DNA of 64,000 nucleotides, taken from assembly GCA_033763895.1 (NCBI GenBank), contig JANRJQ010000010.1:252146-316145 (forward strand), in the 5' to 3' direction. This DNA comes from Chloroherpetonaceae bacterium (GTDB lineage: Bacteria > Bacteroidota > Chlorobiia > Chlorobiales > Thermochlorobacteraceae). Position 1 is the first letter of the stretch; the number at the start of each line of letters is the position of its first letter. The notes below the pieces were generated by a model. That model worked only from the letters and a program-made list of their open reading frames with translations. It was not told the DNA's origin and searched no databases. Made by a program: the position numbers and the translations under genes. Below are positions 7,442 to 15,955 of this stretch, in pieces.

Positions 7442-9061
7442 ATGAATTTCACCGATTCTATTTTTTCGTCCCTTGAGCCGCATCCCAAAGACTTCCCCAT
7501 ATTTTTAAGTGCGCTTGCGATCATTTTCTCTCAACTTCTTATCACAGAGTTTTTGAAGCGAAAAAATATTATGAGCGCAGCGCATACGCGGAAAGTGATT
7601 CACATTCTGACAGGCGTTTTAATTTTTATTGCGCCAAATTTTTTTCATACCGGATTTTATCCTGCCTTGATTCCCTTAATATTTATTCCCATTAATCTCA
7701 TTGCCGTTCGATTCGGTTGGTTTGAATCCATTCACGGCTCTGAAAGAGGTGAACTAACAAATCAGAACAAGATTGAGCATAACTATGGCACGGTTTATTA
7801 TCCTTTCGCTTTTTTGATTTTAGTTGTACTGTTTTGGGGTTCACACACTTGGGTAATTCAGGTTTCAATGTTGGTATTGGCCATTGGAGATGCTGGGGCG
7901 TCACTTTTTGGAGAAAGTGTGAAGAAGCCTCATTTCTACAATTTGGCAGGGCGTGAATCAAAACCCAAAACAATAGAAGGTTCATTAATGATGTTTGGGC
8001 TTAGCCTTGTAATCATTTATCTCTCGCTGAAATTTTTTAAGCAGGAATCACTTGCCCTTCTTTCGATTGACGACAAAACACTTTTCGTGCTTTCAATTTC
8101 CCTTGCCTTGATTGCTACAGCCACAGAAGCACTTCTTTCCGGAGGAATCGATAATCTTTTTGTCCCTCTTTCCGTGGCTTATCCAATGGTGATTTTTGAT
8201 ATTCAAGGTGCTGAAATGATTCGAAATATTATTTTGGCAACTTGTATTTCTTTTCTCTTTGTTAGACTTTCTGTATGGCTGAAATTCCTTAATGCGAGCG
8301 GGGGAACCGCCACCTTTCTTTTCGGTGCAAATATTTTTTGTATGGGAGGCGTAAAGTGGACCGTACCTGTTTTAGCATTCTTTTTACTTTCTTCAATTCT
8401 TTCCAAAGTTGGGAAGGCTAGAAAAAAGAAATTTGATTTAATCTTTGAAAAAGGGTCACAGCGAGATGCTGGTCAGGTGTATGCGAATGGAGGGATTGCT
8501 TGGTTAATAATGATTTGGTATTCTTTTACTCCAGAACCAATTCTTTTCGTCGCGTTTTTGGGCACCCTTGCCGCGGTTCAAGCCGATACGTGGGCAACTG
8601 AAATTGGGACGATGTTGCGGAACCCTAAGCCTGTTTCAATTATTTCTTTTAAGCCAGTGGCACCCGGAACTTCCGGAGGTATTACGGTCACAGGTACATC
8701 CAGTGCGTTTCTGGGTGCCGCAGTGATTGCGTTAAGCGGGTGGTTGATTGCAAGCAGTGAAATCCGGAGTCTCTTTGGGGATGGTTCATCAAGCGGGTTG
8801 CTCGAGGCGATTGGATGTATCGGTTTGGCGGGGTTAATTGGAAGCTTGATTGATAGCTTCTTAGGTGCAACAGTTCAAGCAATGTATTTCGATGAAATTC
8901 GCCAAAAGGAAACTGAGCGAACACATTCGCGTAAAGAGGATGGGACACCCATTGAAAACCGACTCATTAAAGGATACCTTTGGGCTGACAATGATTTGGT
9001 GAATTTAATTTGTGCAATATCCGGTGCAGGAATATCTGTTATCATCTATTCCTTAATTTAA
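7442..9061 (+). CDS. Fused phytol kinase-like (VTE5) and DUF92 phytyl-phosphate kinase-like (VTE6) membrane protein
   Basis: The 539-residue integral membrane protein joins two families. Residues about 35-260 resemble the phytol/dolichol kinase (CTP-dependent, VTE5-like) family: HTRKVIHILTGVLIF, NYGTVYYPFAFLI and GDAGASLFGES followed by a KTIEGS motif. Residues about 280-539 are a DUF92/TMEM19 domain: NASGGTATFLFGANIF, RDAGQVYANGGIAWLI, AAVQADTWATEIGTML, PGTSGGITVTGT and GLIGSLIDSFLGATVQ. In plants and cyanobacteria VTE5 makes phytyl phosphate and VTE6 makes phytyl diphosphate, salvaging phytol released from chlorophyll. A fused enzyme would carry out both steps, but substrate specificity here is inference. 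It fits with bchI elsewhere in the window. Confidence 0.82.
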   Translation: MNFTDSIFSSLEPHPKDFPIFLSALAIIFSQLLITEFLKRKNIMSAAHTRKVIHILTGVLIFIAPNFFHTGFYPALIPLIFIPINLIAVRFGWFESIHGSERGELTNQNKIEHNYGTVYYPFAFLILVVLFWGSHTWVIQVSMLVLAIGDAGASLFGESVKKPHFYNLAGRESKPKTIEGSLMMFGLSLVIIYLSLKFFKQESLALLSIDDKTLFVLSISLALIATATEALLSGGIDNLFVPLSVAYPMVIFDIQGAEMIRNIILATCISFLFVRLSVWLKFLNASGGTATFLFGANIFCMGGVKWTVPVLAFFLLSSILSKVGKARKKKFDLIFEKGSQRDAGQVYANGGIAWLIMIWYSFTPEPILFVAFLGTLAAVQADTWATEIGTMLRNPKPVSIISFKPVAPGTSGGITVTGTSSAFLGAAVIALSGWLIASSEIRSLFGDGSSSGLLEAIGCIGLAGLIGSLIDSFLGATVQAMYFDEIRQKETERTHSRKEDGTPIENRLIKGYLWADNDLVNLICAISGAGISVIIYSLI

Positions 9062-9062
9062 T

Positions 9063-9091
9063 TTGACTTTATTTACAAACTGAACTTTAAT
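9063..9091 (+). promoter_or_regulatory. Candidate sigma-70-type promoter
   Basis: TTGACT at 9063-9068 and TTTAAT at 9086-9091 are separated by 17 bases, each one mismatch from consensus. The following gene starts at 9114, leaving room for a short leader. Identified by eye. Confidence 0.4.
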
Positions 9092-9113
9092 TGATATTTA
9101 CCCAAATGGTTTT

Positions 9114-9908
9114 ATGAAGATTGATATGAAAAAAAACGGAATTTTATTGCTCTCTGCGTTACTCATTGCTTCACTAATTTTCACAGAATCAAGTTCGCTT
9201 TATGCACAAACATCTGCCGGCAGTAGCGCAACAACAGAGGCACGATATCTTTACAACATGCCTACAGCCGGAGTTTTAAAGAGAGGAACTTACGCAATTG
9301 AAGGTTGGGCGCATAGCGAAGGAGGAACCATTTTACTTGCAAGTGTCGGCCTTTCAAATCGATTCACTTTTGGAATTTCGTATGGTGCTACAAATCTCAT
9401 TGGTTCAGGAAATCCAAAGGGGAATAAGTACCCCGGCGTAATGGCACGATATCGATTGTTGGATGAAGAAATCGCATTTCCTGCAATAACATTAGGATTC
9501 GAATCTCAAGGAAGAGGAAATTGGATAGGAAATCGGTATGAACGGAAAGCGCCCGGACTTTTTGCCGTCGCATCCAAAAATTTTGAAATGCTTGGGTTTA
9601 TCACTTTTCACGGTGGTGTGAGTTATAGTGCATTAGAAAGAGAAGATGATGCGAGCCCTAATTTCTTTTTTGGGGTTGAAAAAACAATTGGTCAAGAAAT
9701 TTCGATATACGGGCAATTCGATGCAGGTCTCAATGATGACACAACGCCTTCTTTTGGAAACGGAAGAGGCTTTTTAGATTTGGGCGTTCGATGGTTTGCC
9801 GGAAGTGGAATTACAATCGAAGTAAATTTTTCGAATGTGCTTGATAACTACAAAAACATTGGTGCCATTAATCGAAGCATTCGTTTGGAGTATGTAGGTT
9901 TGTTTTAG
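9114..9908 (+). CDS. Outer-membrane beta-barrel-like exported protein
   Basis: I do not recognise a named family. The 264-residue product begins with a signal peptide (hydrophobic ILLLSALLIASLIF, probable cleavage after SLYAQ near residue 32). The mature part is rich in alternating polar and hydrophobic strands with many Gly and aromatic residues, and ends in ...LEYVGLF with a terminal Phe, the usual C-terminal signal of BAM-inserted beta barrels. Phrases such as LSNRFTFGISYGATNLIG and IEVNFSNVLDNY look like barrel strands. ATG 9114 is used; ATG 9126 (MKKNGILLL) is an alternative and gives a shorter signal peptide. A promoter candidate sits immediately upstream. It ends convergently 8 bases from the receiver-protein gene. 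Confidence 0.6.
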   Translation: MKIDMKKNGILLLSALLIASLIFTESSSLYAQTSAGSSATTEARYLYNMPTAGVLKRGTYAIEGWAHSEGGTILLASVGLSNRFTFGISYGATNLIGSGNPKGNKYPGVMARYRLLDEEIAFPAITLGFESQGRGNWIGNRYERKAPGLFAVASKNFEMLGFITFHGGVSYSALEREDDASPNFFFGVEKTIGQEISIYGQFDAGLNDDTTPSFGNGRGFLDLGVRWFAGSGITIEVNFSNVLDNYKNIGAINRSIRLEYVGLF

Positions 9909-9916
9909 AATGAGGT

Positions 9917-10630
9917 CTATGAATTTTCTTGGAGTAAGTCAATGATTTTTTGATCCTCGGAATACTCTTTTGTTTTAATCGACTTTAATTCAACCAAGCG
10001 ATTTACAACATCCTTAATTCGCCCAACTTGGGTGCGGCTGTTTTGAATCATTCGAAGTGCTTTTTGTAACTCAGCACCCTCAATTGACTCTATATCTAAT
10101 CTATTGGCCAAAAGCTCCAAATATCCTGAAATTACCGAGAGTGGATTATTAATTTCGTGTGCGAAAGTGACAGCCGTTTGAGTAAGTATCTTCAGCCGTT
10201 CATACTCCTGTTGCTTTTCTTTTAATCGATAAATTCTTGAACCCACCCACACTCTTAAAGCCAATTCATTCATATTAATTGGTTTTTCAAGGTAATCATC
10301 CACACCTGCATTAAACGCATGCGTGCGACTTGCGATTCCTTCCTGTCCGGTAATCATGATAAAATAGGTAGCAAGAAAATTGGGGTTGGCACGAAGTGTT
10401 TTACAAAAATCGATGCCGCTTTTATGTGGTAGATTCCAATCACAAATGACGATAGGGAAGGTTGACTTTTCGATTTCTAATTCGGCAAGTTCTATTGAAA
10501 CAGCCGTGACCACGTCGCAGCGATGCCGCTTTAAAATTTCCGATACGATACGTAACGAATTGACATCATCATCAACAATCAAAACCTTTGCGCCAATATT
10601 CGAAAGGGAAAAAGTGTCTTCAAATATCAC
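9917..10630 (-). CDS. Response regulator receiver fused to a histidine-kinase dimerisation domain
   Basis: The 237-residue product has a receiver domain at residues about 15-130 with the acidic cluster IVDDD, phospho-acceptor Asp64 in VICDWNLP and Lys117 in LEKP. A short coiled-coil linker leads to a HisKA-type segment (about 150-215) with the H-box TFAHEINNPLSVISGY (His158). The protein then ends; there are no N, G1 or G2 boxes, so it cannot bind ATP as a kinase by itself. It may be a phosphorelay intermediate or an inhibitor/partner of a kinase such as the one encoded at 12737-14683. The start is GTG at 10630; no ATG fits in frame. It is the last gene of the minus-strand series after hscA. 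Confidence 0.8.
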   Translation of the reverse strand: MIFEDTFSLSNIGAKVLIVDDDVNSLRIVSEILKRHRCDVVTAVSIELAELEIEKSTFPIVICDWNLPHKSGIDFCKTLRANPNFLATYFIMITGQEGIASRTHAFNAGVDDYLEKPINMNELALRVWVGSRIYRLKEKQQEYERLKILTQTAVTFAHEINNPLSVISGYLELLANRLDIESIEGAELQKALRMIQNSRTQVGRIKDVVNRLVELKSIKTKEYSEDQKIIDLLQENS

Positions 10631-10713
10631 GTGTTCAAAATTGAAGTGTTAAAGAAAAAAGCAAATCAAATAGACGAGTTAATCGATTAAATGCAAAATA
10701 TACTAATAACGAC

Positions 10714-12606
10714 TTAAATCACTTCATTGACATTACGTTTTTCAAGTGCTTTGCTAACGGCGGCGTTCATAACTAATCCAGCAAAATTTGTGGTCAGTTG
10801 ATTGGTTTTTTCAGTTTGGTCGGTGATTAAATTTCGGTCAGCACTTTGTAGTGCACTTTTTAAGTTTGAGATTGCTTGGCGAATTTCGGACTGTTCATTT
10901 TCAGGTAAGGTATTGAAGAGTGAAAGGTTTGATGAAATTGATTTTTCGATGGCGGCAATCATCGATTCCGCCTCAACCCGAGATTCAATGAGCAGGCGCT
11001 CTTCGACATCAGTCTTTGCATTCATGAAGCCGGCAAGCAACATTTCTTCAACTTCCTCATCGGTAAGCCCGTAAGTGGGTTTCACTTCGATGCTTTGCGT
11101 TTGATTGGTTCGTTCATCCTTTGCCGTGACTGTTAAAATACCGTTGGCATCGAGCCCAAACATAACAAGGATTCGGGGCATGCCGGCTGGTAATGGAGGA
11201 ATCGGTTTTAAGGTAAATCTGGCAAGGCTGCGATTATCCTTTACAAGCTCTCGCTCTCCTTGAAGCACATGAACATCAATGCCGGTTTGGTTATCAACAG
11301 AGGTCGTGAATTCTTGAGCGACTTTAATGGGAACCTTTGTATTTCTTGGGATAATTGGAACAAATACACCACCGACGGTTTCAATGCCGAGCGAAAGTGG
11401 GGTAACATCTAAGAGTAAAACATCGTCTGTATCACCCGAAAGAACGCCCGCTTGGACAGCTGCTCCTAAAGCAACAACTTCATCAGGGTTGAGCTTATCG
11501 AAGGGGACTTTTCCTCCAAATATTGATGAAACGAATTTTTTCACAAATGGGGTACGCGTCGAACCGCCTACAAGTACAATAGAATCAATTTCTTGTGAGG
11601 TTAACCCGGAATCTTTCAGAGCTTTTAGACAGGGCGATTTTGTTTTTTCGATAACGGGAGCGATGATGGATTCAAATTCATTTCGGCTTATAGTACGTTC
11701 GAACCACTGCCCGCATACATCCAGTCGAATTACAGTTTCTTCATCTTGCGTGAGTTCGCGTTTGGCGGTTTCGCATGCTCTTTTCAATCGCTCACGAATT
11801 TGGATATTTGTTGTAAGGTCAAAAGAAAACCGTTGAAAGATTTCGTTGGAAACCACGCTCAAAAGAGCATTATCAATATCATCGCCTCCCAAATGTGTAT
11901 CGCCATTAGTCGAAAGCACTTCAAAAATTCCATCTTCTAATTTTAAAATTGAAATATCAAATGTTCCACCACCAAGATCATAAACGGCAACTGTTCCCGC
12001 TTTTGATTTATCGAGCCCATAAGCCAAAGCTGCTGCCGTTGGTTCATTGACAATTCGAAGCACATCGAGCCCGGCTAATCGACCGGCATCTTTCGTCGCT
12101 TGTCTTTGCGCATCATTAAAGTAGGCGGGAACAGTAATTACAGCTTTTAAGACGGGCTCTTCAAAATAATCATCAGCCCAGCGCTTTAATTCACGAAGGA
12201 TAAAAGATGAAATTTCAATTGGCGTAAAGGCACGAACTTCTTTACCATTCGAAATTTCGATTTTTGCAAGTCTCTCACCTTCTCCCACGACTTTATATCC
12301 CAAACCGGTAAGTTCAGGTTGAATATCTGAGTAAGCTCTTCCCATCAAACGTTTAACCGAATAAATACAACGTTCGTGACTGTCACTTTGGAACTCTCTT
12401 ACAGCTGAGCCAACGATTGGTTTAAAATCGTCATCGAAGTAAACCAATGAAGGGACAATGCGTTCTTTGGTGTATTTATTGGAGATAATTGCCGGTGAAT
12501 CTCCGTGCATATAAGCAACAAGGCTATTCGTGGTTCCGAGATCAATTCCGATTATTCTTTCTCGTTTAATACTTCCGGTACGAATATCAATTGGTATGCT
12601 TGGCAT
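10714..12606 (-). CDS. hscA: Fe-S cluster assembly chaperone HscA (Hsp70 family)
   Basis: The 630-residue product is an Hsp70 with a complete ATPase domain ([15 protein letters not shown] near residue 20, [12 protein letters not shown] near 207, [15 protein letters not shown] near 345) and a substrate domain plus short lid. Several features fit HscA better than DnaK: an N-terminal extension before the first motif, [21 protein letters not shown], the [14 protein letters not shown] segment and a C-terminus ending in [14 protein letters not shown], close to the E. coli HscA end. HscA works with HscB to move Fe-S clusters off IscU. Neither hscB nor fdx is beside it, but iscX is three genes upstream on the same strand. 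A palindrome lies in its leader region at 12683-12697. DnaK paralogue remains the alternative. Confidence 0.82.
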   Translation of the reverse strand: MPSIPIDIRTGSIKRERIIGIDLGTTNSLVAYMHGDSPAIISNKYTKERIVPSLVYFDDDFKPIVGSAVREFQSDSHERCIYSVKRLMGRAYSDIQPELTGLGYKVVGEGERLAKIEISNGKEVRAFTPIEISSFILRELKRWADDYFEEPVLKAVITVPAYFNDAQRQATKDAGRLAGLDVLRIVNEPTAAALAYGLDKSKAGTVAVYDLGGGTFDISILKLEDGIFEVLSTNGDTHLGGDDIDNALLSVVSNEIFQRFSFDLTTNIQIRERLKRACETAKRELTQDEETVIRLDVCGQWFERTISRNEFESIIAPVIEKTKSPCLKALKDSGLTSQEIDSIVLVGGSTRTPFVKKFVSSIFGGKVPFDKLNPDEVVALGAAVQAGVLSGDTDDVLLLDVTPLSLGIETVGGVFVPIIPRNTKVPIKVAQEFTTSVDNQTGIDVHVLQGERELVKDNRSLARFTLKPIPPLPAGMPRILVMFGLDANGILTVTAKDERTNQTQSIEVKPTYGLTDEEVEEMLLAGFMNAKTDVEERLLIESRVEAESMIAAIEKSISSNLSLFNTLPENEQSEIRQAISNLKSALQSADRNLITDQTEKTNQLTTNFAGLVMNAAVSKALEKRNVNEVI

Positions 12607-12682
12607 AAAAATAAAGTTTGAATTATTAACCTAACACGAAGCCGACGGGTTACGTGCCTTATATCGTTTCGAGAAAACAAGT

Positions 12683-12697
12683 TTGCTTAATAAGCAA
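12683..12697. promoter_or_regulatory. 15-bp palindrome upstream of hscA
   Basis: TTGCTTA at 12683-12689 and TAAGCAA at 12691-12697 form a perfect 7-bp inverted repeat around one central A. It lies in the 130-bp spacer between the histidine-kinase stop and the hscA start, 77 bases before the hscA ATG. It could be an operator or a small leader hairpin; no regulator is known. Confidence 0.35.
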
Positions 12698-12736
12698 GTA
12701 AGACATGTGAGTCGTAGTTTTCTGGATTTAGAAGAA

Positions 12737-14683
12737 TTATTCATTGTGTTTTGGGACAGTAAAGTGCATTTCAGTTCCCTCACCCAAATCTGAAATAATC
12801 CAGATTTTTCCACCATACTGCTCAATGATTTTTTTGACGATGGCAAGACCAACGCCACTTCCTTGCCCATTAGGATTTAATCGTTCAAAAATTTTGAATA
12901 CGCGTTCGTGATCGTCGGGATTGATGCCTATCCCATTATCCTTGACATAAAACTCCCAATGAAAATCAGCTTCAATAACGCCGACGATGATATGAGGAGT
13001 TTCAGAATTTGAGGTGTAGCGAACGGCGTTTCCTATGAGATTCGTAAGTACTTGTTCAATTCGGCGGCGAGGATATCGAACCTGCGGGAGATCAGTTGCA
13101 ATATCAATAATTGTTTTCTTCGATGAATACTCTCCCCAATAATTTTCTGCAATGGATTGAACCATCTTATAAGTATCCACAATATCATAACGAACATTTT
13201 CATGAGAGACGCGAGAGAGCTCGAGTAACTCGACAACCATATCCTCCATATTTTTGGCGTTATAGCGAATGCGTTCCAAACAATAACGGCTGTCATAATT
13301 CATTTGCTCATAATTCATTTCCTGAATTTGAGAAGAAAAGCCTTGAATGGAAATCAGCGGTGCTCGTAAATCATGAGAGACAGAGTAAACAAAGTTTTCA
13401 AGATCGGCATTTTTCTGAGCAAGCGTTTTATTAGCCACAGCAAGTGCTTTCATCAAATTTCGTTTAAAAAGATTTTCGCTGAATACACTTGAAATGACGC
13501 GCGCGAGTCTCATTTCTGAACTTGTAATTTTTTTTCCTTGAATGGTAAGAACCTGAAGCACGCCTAACAGTTCTTTTGAAGCAACCAGCGGAAGGCTGTA
13601 GAGGCTTTGCGCGTTCAGTTCCTTTAATGGTTTTACCAAATAGTGAAGTGAGGGCTGACTTTGAACATTTTCAACAATAATTTCTTTTTGCTCAAGAGCT
13701 GTTTTAACTGCAATTCCGATTTCTTCAGGTTTGGTTTGATAAGTACTTACTTTTTGAAGGAGGTTTGGGTTATCAAAATCACGGGTATTCGTAAGGGTAA
13801 GGCGCTCCTCAGCTTTATTAAACGAGTAAATAAAGATGATGGAAGGCGAAAAGATTTCCCCAAATTGTCGAACCAATTCTTGTGCGGCATCCGTGAAATT
13901 TGTAGCATTTTCGACGATAGACGTTGTGCGGATAATGGCCTCGCGGGCAAGTTGTTCTTCTTTTTCATAAGTGATGTTTTGCATCAGTACCTTGAACCCG
14001 CTGAAAGCAGCATTAGCATAAACCAATGGGGAGAACTCGGCTAAAAAGATGGAGAGAACATTTTTTGAATTGTAAAGCTTGATTTCAGTTTTTGAAATGC
14101 TGCCACTTCTTGTTTCTTCCACTGCTTGTAGAACACGCTCTCGATCATTAGGTTGAAGGGATTGAAAGAAATCAAACCCTTGTAGATTATCGCGGCTGAC
14201 ATCGAAAAAGATTTCGCCGGTTCTGTTCATTTCCTTCGGTTGAAAGGCATCGTCACAAATGAGAATTATTTCTGCCGTTGAATCAAAAAGGCTTCGGTAT
14301 TGAAGCTCGGTGAAAAGTAACTCCTCAGTTCGTGCACGAATCGCTTCGGAAAGCTGCTCATAACTATAAGTTTCTTCGTTGCTGATTTCCTCCTGAACCG
14401 CATTGATTCTCGAATTCATTTCAATTACCCGCGTTTGAAGATTCTTTAATCGATCGATAATCACAAACATTAATGCGCTTGACGCGACAGCAAGGATAAG
14501 AATCAGCGAGGCGGTATAAATGAAATGAGTCAGAAAAAAATCATCAAGAAAAAAAATGATAAGGGCAATAAGGCAAACGAACGCAAAGTTTATCAGGGGG
14601 AGAGAAAAACGAATTGGAATAGTCTTTAGCGTTTGGAGCGCTTTGATAAGGTTATGTTCATCATCAAAAAATTGTCTTGGCAT
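12737..14683 (-). CDS. Membrane sensor histidine kinase (PAS-GAF-HisKA-HATPase)
   Basis: The 648-residue product has two N-terminal membrane segments (residues about 28-48 and 54-74) separated by only a few residues, so it has almost no periplasmic part and probably senses cytoplasmic or membrane signals. A coiled coil (about 75-125) leads to a PAS domain (LQYRSLFDSTAEIILICDD), a GAF domain (about 265-400), the dimerisation domain with H-box FVYSVSHDLRAPLISIQGF (about residue 430), and a complete ATPase domain (DNGIGI and GSGVGLAIVKKIIEQYGG). It begins 4 bases after the moxR stop, so the two are almost certainly co-transcribed. The receiver protein at 9917-10630 is a possible partner. Confidence 0.9.
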   Translation of the reverse strand: MPRQFFDDEHNLIKALQTLKTIPIRFSLPLINFAFVCLIALIIFFLDDFFLTHFIYTASLILILAVASSALMFVIIDRLKNLQTRVIEMNSRINAVQEEISNEETYSYEQLSEAIRARTEELLFTELQYRSLFDSTAEIILICDDAFQPKEMNRTGEIFFDVSRDNLQGFDFFQSLQPNDRERVLQAVEETRSGSISKTEIKLYNSKNVLSIFLAEFSPLVYANAAFSGFKVLMQNITYEKEEQLAREAIIRTTSIVENATNFTDAAQELVRQFGEIFSPSIIFIYSFNKAEERLTLTNTRDFDNPNLLQKVSTYQTKPEEIGIAVKTALEQKEIIVENVQSQPSLHYLVKPLKELNAQSLYSLPLVASKELLGVLQVLTIQGKKITSSEMRLARVISSVFSENLFKRNLMKALAVANKTLAQKNADLENFVYSVSHDLRAPLISIQGFSSQIQEMNYEQMNYDSRYCLERIRYNAKNMEDMVVELLELSRVSHENVRYDIVDTYKMVQSIAENYWGEYSSKKTIIDIATDLPQVRYPRRRIEQVLTNLIGNAVRYTSNSETPHIIVGVIEADFHWEFYVKDNGIGINPDDHERVFKIFERLNPNGQGSGVGLAIVKKIIEQYGGKIWIISDLGEGTEMHFTVPKHNE

Positions 14684-14687
14684 TATT

Positions 14688-15686
14688 TTAAGTTCGAATC
14701 AAATTTTTGACAATGGTTTCGGGTTTAATTCCCTCTGCTTCTGCACTAAAGTTGGTAATGATTCGATGTCTCAATACCGGTAAAGCCACCGCGCGAATAT
14801 CGGCAATTTCGGGCGTGAATCTCCCTTGAAGCAAGCAGCGGACTTTTGAAGCAATAATTAAATACTGTGAGGCTCTTGGGCCAGCTCCCCAACTTACAAA
14901 CTGTTTCACCTCTTTCTCTTCTGTAACACTAGGCCTAGTTTTGGATACCAAAGACACAGCATAATCAATCACATTATCTGCAACCGGAACCGAACGTGTC
15001 AGTTCTTGATATGCAATAATTTTTTCAGCATTCATAACTTTTTCAAGCACTGGCCGATAGGTGGAAGTTGTTGACCTAACGATTTCTTTTTCTTCGTTAA
15101 ATGAGGGATACTCTATCCAAAGATTAAACATAAATCGGTCAAGTTGGGCTTCTGGAAGAGGATAGGTTCCTTCTTGTTCAACGGGGTTTTGCGTTGCCAA
15201 CACAAAAAAAGGCTCGGGTAATCGATAACGTTTTCCGGCAGAAGTCACCTGATGCTCTTGCATTGCTTCAAGCATTGCAGACTGCGTTTTGGGAGGCGTG
15301 CGGTTGATTTCGTCTGCCAAAACAATATTGGCAAAAAGTGGACCTTCAAGAAATTTGAACTGCCTCGATTTGGTAACAGCATCTTCTTCTAAAATTTCAG
15401 TGCCTGTAATATCGGAAGGCATTAAATCGGGAGTAAATTGAACTCGTCGAAAATCTAGCGCAAGAACCTTAGCGAGTGTTGAAACCAACAATGTTTTTGC
15501 CAATCCCGGTACACCAACCATTAACGCGTGACCCCGAGCAAGAATGGTCATCATCAATTCGTCAATGATTTCTTCTTGCCCGATTATCACTTTCCCCATT
15601 TCCTTTTTCAATCGGTTGAAATCGAAGGCTAACTCTTCGGAAAGCCGAATGAGCTCGGAGTTACTTTTGGTGTTTTCTGTATTCAT
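14688..15686 (-). CDS. MoxR-family AAA+ ATPase
   Basis: MoxR ATPases act as chaperones or assembly factors, usually for von Willebrand A-domain proteins or metal-cofactor enzymes. The 332-residue product shows Walker A GVPGLAKTLL (about residue 58), Walker B VLADEINRTPPKTQSAML with sensor ATQNPVEQEGTYPLPEAQLD (about 160), and the lid domain ending in VLRHRIITNFSAEAEGI. Length is normal. The usual DUF58/VWA/Bat partner genes are not next to it; instead it is followed 4 bases later by a histidine kinase and preceded by iscX. A role linked to that signalling or Fe-S context is inference. Confidence 0.9.
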   Translation of the reverse strand: MNTENTKSNSELIRLSEELAFDFNRLKKEMGKVIIGQEEIIDELMMTILARGHALMVGVPGLAKTLLVSTLAKVLALDFRRVQFTPDLMPSDITGTEILEEDAVTKSRQFKFLEGPLFANIVLADEINRTPPKTQSAMLEAMQEHQVTSAGKRYRLPEPFFVLATQNPVEQEGTYPLPEAQLDRFMFNLWIEYPSFNEEKEIVRSTTSTYRPVLEKVMNAEKIIAYQELTRSVPVADNVIDYAVSLVSKTRPSVTEEKEVKQFVSWGAGPRASQYLIIASKVRCLLQGRFTPEIADIRAVALPVLRHRIITNFSAEAEGIKPETIVKNLIRT

Positions 15687-15732
15687 GAAATAAGTTTGCC
15701 GGAAGCGAATTAAAATTTATAGTTCGGAGCGA

Positions 15733-15942
15733 TTATTGGTTGTCTTTCCATTCTTCGTACCAAGCCATTTGAATGGCCTCAAGTTTACTTTCGTTAGACT
15801 GTTTCGCATCATCACCAAATTCTTCGAGCTCAAGAACAAATTTGTGCAAATCGGTAAACCGAACAGTGAGCGGGTCTGTCGAAGGCATTTTTTCAAAGAG
15901 CAAAATGCCAATATCCTCTGCGTCTTTCCAAGTTAATTTCAT
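15733..15942 (-). CDS. iscX: Fe-S assembly protein IscX
   Basis: The 69-residue product matches IscX (YfhJ), a small acidic protein that binds IscS and iron and modulates Fe-S cluster assembly. The family pattern is clear: LTWKDAEDIGILLFE, DPLTVRFTDLHKFVLELEEF, GDDAKQSNESKLEAIQMAW ending in an acidic tail. In E. coli it sits in the isc operon after hscA and fdx. Here it lies between tatC (13 bases upstream) and moxR (46 bases downstream), with hscA three genes further along on the same strand. Confidence 0.93.
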   Translation of the reverse strand: MKLTWKDAEDIGILLFEKMPSTDPLTVRFTDLHKFVLELEEFGDDAKQSNESKLEAIQMAWYEEWKDNQ

Positions 15943-15955
15943 TAATTATAAGATT

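Noticed and set aside
11327-11836. 169-codon frame on the + strand
   Set aside because: Antisense to the conserved hscA gene; Ser/Thr-rich shadow frame without a family.
10714-12606. DnaK assignment for the Hsp70 gene
   Set aside because: The C-terminus and several internal segments match HscA more closely; DnaK kept only as an alternative.
12631-12870. 79-codon frame on the minus strand
   Set aside because: Overlaps the end of the histidine kinase in another frame and lacks any domain.
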